DNA of 64,000 nucleotides from NCBI GenBank assembly GCA_003049485.1, contig PYST01000005.1, forward strand, positions 62,001-126,000, in the 5' to 3' direction. Positions 24,361-41,488 of this stretch are shown here, piece by piece. Positions within the stretch are counted from its first letter, which is position 1, and each line of letters begins with the position of its first letter. A program made the position numbers and the translations under genes. The stretch comes from Ophioceras dolichostomum (taxonomy: Eukaryota > Ascomycota > Sordariomycetes > Magnaporthales > Ophioceraceae). A model generated the notes under the pieces. That model searched no databases, was not told the DNA's origin, and worked only from the letters and a program-made list of their open reading frames with translations.

Positions 24361-25165
24361 AGTAGGAATCACACAGACTACTACCTTATCAAACTGCTCA
24401 CAGGCTGGAAAGTACGGGAGCCCAGATGCGTGACTCGGTTGACGATAGTGCCGTGGCGGGATCACGAGTGGCACTCCCATACTTCGAATAAGTTGTGCAA
24501 CCTGGGACGCGCATCAGTGAATCACTGAAAATCTAGTCCCGGTGTAGGTTGAAAAAAAACAACAGATACAACGTTGGCCCAAATGCTGAGGTGACTAGAC
24601 TATGGCCCGGTTGGGAAACGGTTGCTTCTGTCTGTAAAGAGTTTTAAGTAGGAATTAAGTAGGAAGAGGACAAGAGAGAGCTAAGGAGAAGAGACGACCA
24701 AAAGAGGGACTCCCAAGAAGGCAAGGAAGTCTGGAGCTTGTCCCGACCGAGGTACTGATCGAAGAGAAACGCCGACGCAGCTCGGAGCTCTGAACTAAAA
24801 TGATTGACGAAGGCGGGATCCGTTGCTTCGGGAATCTGCCGGCTGGACATCTAACCGACGCGGATACCCTACAGGCCGAGCCGTATAACTGGACAAGGAA
24901 ACAGAGACATGAACCGCGCTCGTAGCAGGTAGGCAGACTCCAGGCCAGTGTAGTATGCACATGTACTCTCTAGGAAATAGGTATCGCTTTTGCTATGAGA
25001 CAAATATTGAATGTTCATAAGCGGCGCACTTACATGTCTGCCGAACAGAGACTCGAAGGGCTAATAGACGTGTTGGCAGAGTCTCCACAAACCCTCCTGG
25101 GGCGCCAAAGTACCGAGTACCTAGTTAGGTCACCCGGCGAGTTCGGCTGTTGTTGTGCCTCTTTT
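24361..25165. other. Intergenic, no supported CDS
   Basis: About 0.8 kb downstream of the membrane-protein pseudogene, more AT-rich than the genes around it. No coding frame or recognisable element was seen. Confidence 0.55.
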
Positions 25166-25612
25166 ACGGCAGCTGAGCATGCTGATATCGCGTAATTCAC
25201 CAGCGGATGAGTGTGAATCGAGGTCTGTACGTTATCGTCTCGTCGGTAAGTGCCTAGTGCGTGATGTGCAAACGGTAGCTGAGCATATGTAGCGTATTTC
25301 ACTAGCGGACGAAGCAGTAGTATTAGGCGTGAGTCGCTTGTAAATCGCTCGTCAGTCTCTCAGTAAATGTGCCCCTAAGCGATCGTAGGTAACTGGTCAC
25401 CTGGCAGGTTCAGTTACCACAAGAAGAAAGGCCTTTATTTCTCGACAGCAATTTACCACTAATAGATTTCCTGTTGTACGGTAGCTGAGCATATATCGCA
25501 TATTTCACTAGCGGACGAAGCTGTAGTATTAGGAACATGTCAATCGTTTGACTGGAGTACATGATCGTAGTTACTCGTAAGTCGCTCGTGAGTCGCTTAG
25601 TGAATGTGCCCC
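25166..25612. repeat. Three imperfect direct repeats
   Basis: Three copies start with ACGG(C/T)AGCTGAGCAT followed by a (T)ATTTCAC(T/C)AGCGGA(C/T)GA block, at about 25166-25218, 25272-25375 and 25479-25612. The second and third also share GTAGTATTAGG and a block resembling CGCTCGTSAGTC...GTGCCCC. Unit spacing is about 106 and 207 bp. No terminal inverted repeats or transposase were seen. It could be a decayed minisatellite or transposon remnant. Confidence 0.7.
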
Positions 25613-26121
25613 TTGTTTTGGGTCCTTTGCTTTCTGCATCTAACAGGCAAGGACAAGCTCGCTTTCCCGCCAACCTTCCTGTTGCTATTACCACTAGTAA
25701 AACCTACCCAGGTACTGTGGTACCATCAACACAATGTCCCCAACCAGTAACGTGCGCCTTTCTTCCAAAGACTACCGCAACCTCAAAGCACGTATTTCGA
25801 AAACGGGGGAACAGCTCGAACTGCTCCCACGCCAAGTTTCTGAAATTAAAAAAAGAAGCGGTCGAACTTTGCATACAGTGCGATCCAAACCAGGCTAACA
25901 ATACCAGGGACAAAGTTTGCCATAGCATCCATATATGCCTTAGTGAACCGCTCCAAGCGGCCCAGGACGCCGTAGGCTGGTGCCGGGAACAGGTCGAAGG
26001 CCAGAAAAAGAAATTGACTGCAGAGGAGGCAGGCCAAGTGCAAGACAAGCTGGACAATTATGTTGACCCGTGTGTGCGACATATTTATTACGTTGAACGT
26101 GGCGATCCCGAAGGACAATGA
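25561..26121 (+). CDS. Doubtful 186-residue ORF, possibly a remnant
   Basis: True ATG at 25561. The second half is hydrophilic and protein-like (KLKKEAVELCIQCDPNQA, then AEEAGQVQDKLDNYV), and a second plus frame continues with EEREKVRSRLLDIFERRM to about 26190. Together they look like one helical protein broken by a frameshift near 26.05-26.1 kb. However, the opposite strand (25846-26301) carries an equally coherent hydrophobic frame (a mirror effect), and neither matches a family I know. The first third overlaps the direct repeats. Treat this as a gene fragment or spurious ORF. Confidence 0.25.
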   Translation: MIVVTRKSLVSRLVNVPLVLGPLLSASNRQGQARFPANLPVAITTSKTYPGTVVPSTQCPQPVTCAFLPKTTATSKHVFRKRGNSSNCSHAKFLKLKKEAVELCIQCDPNQANNTRDKVCHSIHICLSEPLQAAQDAVGWCREQVEGQKKKLTAEEAGQVQDKLDNYVDPCVRHIYYVERGDPEGQ

Positions 26122-26733
26122 GATTGTCGATTCCGAGGAACGCGAGAAAGTGCGGAGCCGGCTTCTCGACATTTTCGAGCGGAGAATGTCGACATTCCAA
26201 CCGCGTTCCGGTGACGGCTCGGAGGTAGCGCACAGACCAGTCTGGCGGGCCGCCACGGGAGTTGAGCGGCCCGACAAGCTGCCAGGACCCGCCAGGCCCA
26301 ATCAGGAATAGTGCCAACGCGCGGAAAACACTGTGCACTCACAGAGTGACCTTCGAAATTCACTTCACCCTTAGGCTGTTACGGAAATCGATCAGCCCTT
26401 TCCGCTCGCCCCCTAAGCCCCTCCCCCCTCGCATCCCACCGCCGCTCAGCTCTGCGTACCGAACCCAAGCAGTAACCCAAGGACCCGTGGGCTTGCATTC
26501 CGCTGCCTCTCGAACCCTGAACAACCACTGACCGAACTGCGCACGGGGCGTTACTCTTCGTACTCGCCTTTCACCGAGAAAGGGTTTCAATTCCCTCCAC
26601 GTCACCTGCACTGCGTGCATTTTTCGGAATCTCGATTTCAATTCTGTCAACACTTCCCATCGACGTCCTAGTACTACCGTACCGCGAGAAAGAAGGCTTT
26701 CCATTTGGTTCCGGTCGGCCACGCTTGCCCAGC
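26122..26733. other. Upstream region of the YPK-type kinase gene
   Basis: About 0.6 kb upstream of the kinase start, including whatever remains of the doubtful ORF. It is moderately pyrimidine-rich near the start codon. No motif was recognised with confidence. Confidence 0.5.
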
Positions 26734-29172
26734 ATGTCGTGGAAGCTGACGAAGAGTACGTCCTATCCTATCCCAAATTCCGTCCATCTCGTCGAGGAGG
26801 GAGACCTCCTGTCCTGCCAGCGCTTGCCCTCATTGTATCCTGCATGGCTCTAGCGGCCGATCACTCTTCGAGCACCATTTGAGCCCCTCTCTCGTCCCTT
26901 CGAGCTTCTCGGCCCTGGGAATTCAAATGGGAATTCATGTAGTAGCTGTGACGATGCGCCTGCTAATTCCGGCCCGCCTTCAACAGAGCTCAAGGATACC
27001 CATCTGGGTCCTCTGGCGAGCACCTTCTCCCGCTCGCCGTCGACATCCACCATGACGGACAAGGACGAGAAGGGCGCTACCGATCGAGACGAGATACCTG
27101 CCAGCATCTCCGGCTCTGCAACACCGACTAACGACAACAACATTGGTAAGACTCGCCCCTTCCCGTCTCTGCCGCCCGCCGGGCGCTTGCCTCTTGCCCC
27201 TTTGTCCAGGAACCAACCTTCCTAGTTCGACCCATCTAACGGCCACACAGCCGCGTCAGAAGCCCTCACCCAAGCTCCTGTAGTAAAACCCCCCAACCCG
27301 GGTATCCTCGTCGTCACCCTCCACGAAGGCCAGAATTTCTCTCTTCCGGAGCAGCATCGAGCCGCGTTCGGCATCCCGTCACCGCACGGCTCCTCCTTGT
27401 CGACAGGCAACGGCTTCAGCATCGCCGGCTCTGCCCGCCCCGGCTCTTCACAGAGGTCCCCAGGCATATTCGTCAACGGCAGGCCTCAGACCTCCGGCAG
27501 CGGATTCAACGGAATCCCGAGCAACCATGGCCGCTTTTCTGGCAAGTACATGCCGTACGCCTTGATCGACTTTGACAAGGTCCAAGTCTTCGTCAACTCG
27601 GTCGAGGGCTCGCCGGAGCACCCTCTGTGGGCCGGCTCGAATACGCAGTACAAGTTCGACGTCTCGCGAGTCACCGAGCTCACCATACACCTGTACATCC
27701 GCAACCCAAATGCGCCGCCCGGTTCAGGCCGCAGCCAGGACATTTTCCTGGGCGTCTGCCGCATCTCGCCTCGGTTCGTGGAGAAGCAGCAGTTCGTCGA
27801 GGACCCCAAGGCCAGCAAGAAGGACCGCGAGAAGGCGGCGGCCGAGTTCGCCGCCCGCGAGAAGGCGCTCGGATTCAACGGCGTCGACTGGGTCGATGTG
27901 CAGTACGGCAGCGGTCGACTCAAGATCGGCGTCGAGTTCGTGGAGAACCGCGCCGGAAAGCTCAAGATCGACGAGGACTTCGAGCTCCTGAAGGTGGTCG
28001 GCAAGGGCAGCTTCGGCAAGGTCATGCAGGTCAGGAAGAAGGACACCAACCGCATCTACGCCCTCAAGACGATCCGCAAGGCGCACATCATCTCGCGTTC
28101 GGAGGTTACGCACACTCTGGCCGAGCGATCCGTGCTGTCGCAGATCAACAACCCCTTCATCGTTCCCCTCAAGTTCGCCTTCCAGTCGCCCGAGAAGCTC
28201 TACTTCGTCCTCGCCTTCGTCAACGGCGGCGAGCTGTTCCATCACCTGCAGAAAGAGCAGCGTTTCGACGTCAACCGCTCACGCTTCTACACCGCAGAGC
28301 TGATCTGTGCGCTCGAGTGCCTACATGGCTTCAACGTCGTCTACCGCGACCTGAAGCCCGAGAACATCCTGCTCGACTACCAGGGCCACATCGCCCTGTG
28401 CGACTTCGGCCTGTGCAAGCTGGACATGAAGGACGAGGACCGCACCAACACCTTCTGCGGCACCCCGGAGTACCTGGCCCCCGAGCTGCTCGAGGGCAAG
28501 GGCTACGACAAGGCCGTCGACTGGTGGACCCTGGGCGTTCTTCTCTACGAGATGTTGACTGGCCTGCCGCCTTTCTACGACGAAAACACGAACGAGATGT
28601 ACAAGAAGATCCTGTACCAGCCGCTCGACTTCCCCGGCCCGGAGATCGTGCCGCCCGCGGCCCAAGACCTGCTGCGGAAGCTCCTCGAGCGCAACCCCAA
28701 GCATCGCCTGGGCTCTCCCGATCGGGGCCGTGGCGCGGCGGAGATCAAGTCGCACCCGTTCTTCCACGCCATAGATTGGCGCAAGCTGCTCCAGCGGAAG
28801 TACGAGCCTGCGTTCAAGCCCACCGTTGTAAGTTCCTTTCTCCTTTTCTGCCATGCATACGTGCACGGATGGATCCCCGCCAAATAATTCTCCTTCGCGA
28901 CCTTGTCCAATTCCAAGAAACTCGTCCAGCTTGGCTGACTTCTATGACTCTTGACAACAACACAGGCCAACGCCCTCGACACCGCGAATTTCGACCCCGA
29001 GTTCACCAACGAGGCACCCCAGGACTCTTTCGTCGATGGTCCCGTGCTCTCGCAGACCATGCAGGACCAGTTCACCGGCTTCAGTTACAACCGCCCGATC
29101 GCAGGCCTCGACGACGCAGGCGGCAGCGTTAAGGACCCATCCTACGTCGGCAGCCTCAGCGGCCACAGATAA
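26734..29172 (+). CDS. ypk1: AGC serine/threonine kinase, YPK1/SGK type
   Basis: Model join(26734..26755, 26987..27145, 27251..28827, 28966..29172), 654 residues. The first exon is only 22 nt (MSWKLTK), and the join gives MSWKLTKKLKDTHLGPL, the characteristic start of filamentous-fungal YPK kinases. Introns start GTACGT, GTAAGA and GTAAGT and end CAG; branch points include TGCTAAT and CTAAC. An N-terminal C2-like region (about 75-295) precedes the kinase domain. Kinase motifs: GKGSFG (311-316), the VAIK-type lysine near 333, YRDLKPEN (Asp about 427), DFG (445-447), and an activation loop TNTFCGTPEYLAPE with the PDK1-site threonine near 461. The AGC tail has a turn-motif region (PVLSQT) and a complete hydrophobic motif FTGFSY (about 622-627). 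By family knowledge this is the TORC2-PDK1 target controlling sphingolipid synthesis, plasma-membrane homeostasis and actin. It should be full length and active. Confidence 0.96.
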
Positions 29173-31784
29173 GCTTCCCAAGCCGGTGGGACAAGTACAA
29201 CTTTGCCGGATGGATACCTGCAACTGAGTGGTCGAGGTGGACGCGGCGGCTGCCTTTACAAAGCAGCAGAGGTGGACGGATAAAACGCACATCTATACTT
29301 ATGTGGGTTCGCTTTCATCCCTATCAGAATCTTGACTTCGCATCTCTTCCCGCGTTTTACATCCCCCGTTCTCGTGGCGGCCGGTAGTCTGTCTTCCACA
29401 AGCAAGGAAGCCCAGGTCGGACGATGGCTTCTCTTAGGGAGGCATGTCGCACGGACGACGCAACACCACCAGCATTGCAATTCTTACGAAAAGACGGACA
29501 GGCAAAGACTACAAAGACTCAGGAAGACACGAGAAATTTTCTTTTTCCAGTTCAGTTCAGTTCAGTTCTAGGGCGGTGTTTCAGTCCCCTTTAGTCGTTG
29601 CTCTCTCGAAGTCACAGCATATGCATCTTTCTTCCCACTTTCTCTCTTTCTCTTCCCCTGGGCATCATCACCACCATCTTTCTTTCCTCTTCCTACGTTC
29701 CGCCCTGCGTTATGTTTACAGTGGTTTGCTCTTTTTTTTTTCCCTCCCAAAAAAAAAATCTCCCACATCTCTTATTTGTATTCCTCGCTGGAGTTGGGCA
29801 TCAATTGGTGCGCGCCTGCAGGGGCCGGAACCTCGGGTTGTGTTAGGTTCCTTTGCTTTTGCTTTTTCCTTTTTTCTGCATTGTTTGTTTTTCTTTCTCC
29901 GGCCGTGTTGCCTTCCACTCGCCATTCAGAAAGATCCCAGAAGAACCACACTCCCTCCCTCACGTCAACAACAAAGAACCACATATCCACTTTGCCTTGC
30001 CCTTACCCCTTTTTTTGGTCGCCGCGCGGGCTCTCCTCCGTCAGCTCTTGGCACCTGCTGAGGTCTGACAGGGTGCAGTTGCCTGCCAAGTCAGAAGACA
30101 GAAGAGGAACAGACCGAACATCCCACTATCGCGAAGAGAAGCACACGGAGAAAAAAGAGAGAAGAGACTGTTGATTCCTTCCATCTTTTATTTTTTTTCT
30201 TGAAATGGTGTAGCTAGACTTGCCCATCGTTTCCTAGTCTCGTAGGCCACCTGCATTTTTCAGTCGAGATCTGCTATTTGCCGAGGGGAGGAGGTCAACT
30301 GCACCAGTAAGTGAGAGGCGGAGGCGATGTCGATGGATGGCTGGATTGTCGCCCACGGTCTTCGTACCTGGACAGATCTATCTGGCCCGACATCTTTGCA
30401 TTTGCTTTTGCCATGGGTATTTTGTCAATCGATGTATTTCAATCAACCAATAAACATTGCGGTTTACACCACTACGTCGGCCACAACCTAGAGAGCCATT
30501 TTCAACTTAAGGGAGCTCGCTGTTCACGGAGTCTTGCTCTCGCTCTGGTAATAGCCGTCCTGGCTCCCTCGACGTGCTCGCCGAAAGACAGAGACGGTCT
30601 GAAGAGAACATGAATGCTCAGCACCCAATTGACAACTTCTCTCGCAAGATAAATCCCACGAGTCAGCAAACTCGACATTCTGTGACAAACCTCAAATATC
30701 CGATGGAGATAAATGGCATTTTGCATTGGGAGGAGCATACGCACACCCGTCTTCATTGTTCTTACTCATCCCCCACGCCTCCCCGCTGGAGGGGTATTCT
30801 ACGGCGGGGCTGCATTGTGATGTGATAATATGAAGCTTTGGTGTGCCGTCGAAACGTGGGGAGATCCATTCGACACTGACTTCTCCGGGCTCAACCAACT
30901 CAGGAGATGCTGAAGCCGGCCGGGACTGGAGCCTCCAACAACAAAACTTCAAATATTTTCACTGCAGTGTCTGTCCGCGAGCCAACTCAAGGTTGATCTT
31001 AGCTCCTGTAAACCTTTTTCTTCGTCCGAACTTAGACCTTTTTTTTTCTTCTCTGACAAGCTAGCTCCGTCATTGAGAGGTAAGTGAGTGTGTTCTTGTG
31101 CTACTGCATTTATGGGCTAATTCCGCGGATAAGCTCCGATAAGCAACTGATGGAGGGGCAAAGCCAAAGGTCCCAGGAAGTGGCGCGGAGCTGTGAGGAT
31201 TGAGCGAGGGGTTGTTGGCTGATGATGAGGTCGGACGTCAGTTCGTTGGACGACGAGAGGGCCTCACCTCGGAGAGAAGGCCCGGACCTTTCTGTTGTTA
31301 CTTGAAAGAATTTTTCCCTTCATCGCCCAGATGATCACTTCCAGGGAATTTCAATGCTGATACAGTCCTTCCCTCAGGTTTGTGAAGCAAGCTTCAGCTA
31401 TTAATTTTCGTATTAAAGCCTCCACGGTACGTGAAACGAACATCAGAGGCCACCTGCACATATGCGCTCGACTCCCGTCCTGGCAGGTGCTATAGGAGGT
31501 CACCCCAACATCACCTTACCACCGTACACGGCAACAGTGACCTGCAACTAGAAGCGCCGACTTTCCCCTCCTTCCGTTGCAATTGACCAACTTAAGTCAG
31601 GAAACAACTAAGTTTACCAGACGGAAACCGACTTTCACAACAGTTCTTCTAACAGCTATTACGTCCTGCACCTTCCCGAGATCGAGCTGTAGGCATCAAG
31701 CAGCGCCCACGACCTGCTCGTACCTGTACACCTGAGACCACGCAAACTCGTATTATCCTAAACCTCTTCGCAAATCCCTCAAAA
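29173..31784. other. Intergenic between kinase and isomerase genes
   Basis: About 2.6 kb containing the presumed 3' UTR of the kinase and the promoter/5' leader of the isomerase. It is rich in pyrimidine tracts (29630-29770, 29840-29900) and contains a short TTCAG repeat near 29550-29570. No coding frame was supported. Confidence 0.6.
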
Positions 31785-38356
<6,572 letters not shown>

Positions 38357-39082
38357 TCACCTGTGCAGCCAGTCCGACTCTTCCCGGTCGTCCATCAGGA
38401 TCTGCACCGCCTTGTTCCACGCCCGGCTGTACACGAGTCCGTAGATCTGCAGGCCCCTCTCCTCTACTGCCCGCTGCACCTCGGGGAACCGCCGCACCGC
38501 TTTCATCTGCTCGATCACGTTGAGCTCTACGAAGCGTCCGTCGCGGTGCTCGCCGTCGACTGCTTGCAGGGCTGGGTTGCTGACGTTTCTGAGCTTGTCG
38601 AGTTTGCTGTTTGGTGTTGTCTAAGAGGGTCAGTGGACGCTGTGTCTTAAAAGCAGCAGGACGAGACAGGAGGTGGCGAGTGGCTTTCTGGCTGTCTGGC
38701 TTGTTGTGGTTGGCTGGTGCTGGCTTTGCTCGTGGCGCTTCTATTCTTACCTGAACCAAGGCCCCTTAAGCCCGCCCTTGCTCACGGCCTTCACAACGCC
38801 GCACTCGTAGTGCCCCGCGACGACGACGTGCTTCACTTTCAGGATGTCCATGGCGTACTGGATCATGCTGGTGCAAGACGAGTCCTCGGCTAGCGCCATG
38901 TTGCCGATGTTGCGCAGCACGATGGTCTGCTCGAGCGGGATGTCCAGCACGCTCGTCTCCTCGAACCCGCTGTCCGAGCAGCCGATCCAGAGGACGGACT
39001 GCTTCCCGTCGATGTAGCGCGGGATCAGGTTCGGTGGGCAGGGCTCGACTGAGTAGCCCGGTCGTGGTGATGTGTCTGCCAT
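38357..39082 (-). CDS. Beta-carbonic anhydrase-like protein
   Basis: Model complement(join(38357..38606, 38751..39082)), 193 residues. The intron 38607-38750 starts GTAAGA and ends AACAG, and the join reads GPWFSKLDKLRNV, matching family spacing. ATG 39082 has a good context (AAAAACATGG); an in-frame extension upstream has no better start. Beta-CAs bind zinc through Cys, His and Cys: here C35 (in IGCSDSG), H91 and C94 (in GHYECGVV). Other hallmarks are VLRNIGNMA and the C-terminal FVELNVIEQMKAVRRFP and QIYGLVYSRAW. The expected reaction is reversible CO2 hydration to bicarbonate in the cytosol or mitochondrion. Oddity: the usual catalytic dyad motif C-x-D-x-R reads C-S-D-S-G, so the arginine is missing. 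It may be a divergent fungal subclass or an enzyme with altered activity. Confidence 0.9.
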
Positions 39083-40505
39083 GTTTTTCTGGCTGGTTTT
39101 TTCCTTCCTTAGTCTTTGCGAACGGGTGGAGGGTCGCCGGTGTGGCTGTCGATGTCGATCGGAAGTTTCCGTGTTGACTGCTTCAAGATGGGTGTCTCTG
39201 GTCCCGACTACTCCAGCTCTTTGCCTCTCCAGCAACCCCAGACCACATTTTGGCGGCAATATGGGGGAGGAGAGCGGGAATCCAGACGGTATTTAAACGG
39301 GCGAGGACGACCTCTCTGCCTGCGGAAGGGTCTGGTCCCTTGGTCGTGTGCTTCGTGTGCTTCGTAGCTCCACCGAGCATGCCGAGAAAATCCCAGTGTA
39401 CGTCCCATCCCTCCCCCGTCCCACCAAGTGGTCACCGTTTCGGGAGAACTCCTTGCTTGTCCCGCGCTGTCCTTCCTCCCCGGAGAGAGAAAGTAGGAAA
39501 TCCATATTCCCCTCCTAGGAGCTCTTAGGGCTAGCATCCCTGTCCATCGCGGAGTTCGTGGCGTGATTTCGAGTCATCGCGCTTCGAAGGAGGGAAAGCC
39601 TTAGGGGTCCATGTCCCTGGGACTCTGTCTTGGGGCTTTGTGACGGGGACTTTGGGGGTTAGGGTTCAAGGAAGAGGGCCAAGCAATCTCGAAGGGGAGA
39701 AAACAAACTTACACGCCCCCCTTTCTTAGGTCTCACATGCAAAACAGGATGAACACAGTCAGAGAACAATAACAAACAAGCGGGCTTCGAAGGAGGGAGG
39801 CCTTGGCGTGGGACTCCACAAGGATGGATTGAAGAGGGAAAAAAAAAACCGAGCCGATTGACCCCACAGTGACCGGCGGGAACAGCATGGCGCATCGCAT
39901 TTCCAGAAGATTCAGCAGCGCCAAAACCACTCAAAGCTCGGCGGCCTTCCCCGCCGACAGAGAGTCCCGCCGTGTTGGCGCCTCGGTTTCTCGGGTTCCT
40001 GTTTCTGTTCTTTTTTCCTTTCCCGCGTCTTTTTTTCTTCTTTTCTTTTCCCTCTTTTTTTCCCAGTTGACTTTTTTGTTGCCCTGCAAGCGATATCCAT
40101 TCTTCGACTCCTTACAGCACTCAAGGCTCTTCGTTGCGGGCGGCGCCGTCTTCGATTTTTTTTTCTTTTTTTAAACCTCGGGCAAGAGCCGTCAGCAACC
40201 GGGCTTGGCTTCGTTGGTCCTTTGAGCCGAGCAACGGAACATCGCGGCCGTTCTCGGAGCAGGGATTTCTGGTATAGACTAACAACTTCCCTTGCGTTTC
40301 AATACCTTCAGAGCGCATACGCGCTTGTCTGCTTGAACAATGCGCGGTGGTAGAGGGCATGGGAAAAGTTAGCTTTGACTGACCGTTAACTCTCTCTTCT
40401 GCTTTACACAGCGCCGTCATCAATCTTAGCCGCGCTCAGCCTCACCGGCGCCTTTCGAGTCCCCTTTCCTCCCGCGATCCGAGCGCAGCCAGCGCAGCCA
40501 ACAAG
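39083..40505. promoter_or_regulatory. Divergent promoter region
   Basis: About 1.4 kb between the divergently transcribed carbonic anhydrase (-) and small-protein (+) genes. A long pyrimidine tract (about 40000-40080) precedes the small gene at a distance typical of fungal housekeeping promoters or leaders. No other coding frame was supported. Confidence 0.5.
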
Positions 40506-40799
40506 ATGGTCAGAATCACGAGGATCATCTCCTTGACCAACTTCGCGGTGGCCAGCTCGGCCCTCTGCTTCCAAGTCTTCGTGCTTTACCCATGGCACAA
40601 AGAGCTAGATGCTGGCTTCGAGGAGCTTAAGAAGGAGCACCTGAGGGTCCTGAAGGCCGTCAACGAAGGCGGCAGCATCTCGAAGGAGCAGGGGATGGCC
40701 ATGCAGAGCCGACTTGGCGAATTCGACCACGACCGCCACAGGAGATGGTGGCATCTCTTCCAGTACAGCAAGTCCAAGTCTGAGGAGCCAACAGGCTAG
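40506..40799 (+). CDS. Small conserved-looking membrane-associated protein
   Basis: Single-exon ORF of 97 residues with an ATG in the context CAAGATGG. The N-terminal segment TRIISLTNFAVASSALCFQVFVLYPWH (about 5-31) forms one hydrophobic helix ending in aromatic and His residues. It is followed by a charged helix (KELDAGFEELKKEHLRVLKAV) and a C-terminal basic/aromatic stretch (DRHRRWWHLFQY). This shape fits small single-pass mitochondrial inner-membrane or assembly-factor-like proteins of fungi, but I do not recognise the family. Strong GC3 bias and codon quality support a real gene. Confidence 0.75.
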   Translation: MVRITRIISLTNFAVASSALCFQVFVLYPWHKELDAGFEELKKEHLRVLKAVNEGGSISKEQGMAMQSRLGEFDHDRHRRWWHLFQYSKSKSEEPTG

Positions 40800-41488
40800 G
40801 ACCTTATTTCCTCACTATAGCGGTCATTGGCCCTTCGGCCACTCCCCCGATTACTTCCGACGAGGGGGTTTCGAGCAGTGCCTCTAGGCACCCGTGCGCT
40901 CTTTTACCCAACCATCCTTATTCACCTCCCGCACAGCGGCGCCCTTACTACTCGGACCCCGGTTTTACGTCGACTTGTCCCAAATAGCGAGCATCCATAT
41001 CCCGACATCCCTTCCCGATAGCGCCGCACACGCTGCCTCCCACCCGCTGCTTTCTCGTTCCTTGGCTTGTGGCCGTCCTCGGGCAGCTCGGCTCATCCAA
41101 CCCCTTAACTTCAAATAGTGAATGGGCCGTTATCTCTCCAGACGCTCACCCGAGCATCTTGGACTACGATGTCGATACCTCGGAGGGCATCGAGCGGCCA
41201 TCAGGACTTCCTCCCAGAGAATGGCGCACTCGTTACACTCAACTAGACGTGTGTCGTCTAAGCGTGGGGACTTGGCTGTTTGCACCACCACCCCTGAACG
41301 TCGACACCTCATCAGAGACGATACCCCCATCACATTAGATGTTTGCATACGCTAGACTTATACATACACAGCCTGTTACTTGTTTATTGGGAGTATCTTA
41401 GATCGTTAGATGGGCCATTTCTTGTCTTAATATCACATTGATCATCACTTTCATTAGTGAATCTTCGTTCAACTCTTCCTCGACCATT
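40800..41488. other. Convergent 3' intergenic region
   Basis: About 0.7 kb between the small gene and the 3' end of the HET gene. No supported CDS. Presumably it holds both 3' UTRs. Confidence 0.55.

Noticed and set aside
27627..29132. 501-codon ORF in another frame over the YPK kinase
   Set aside because: Arg-rich shadow of the kinase frame; the true frame has all kinase motifs.
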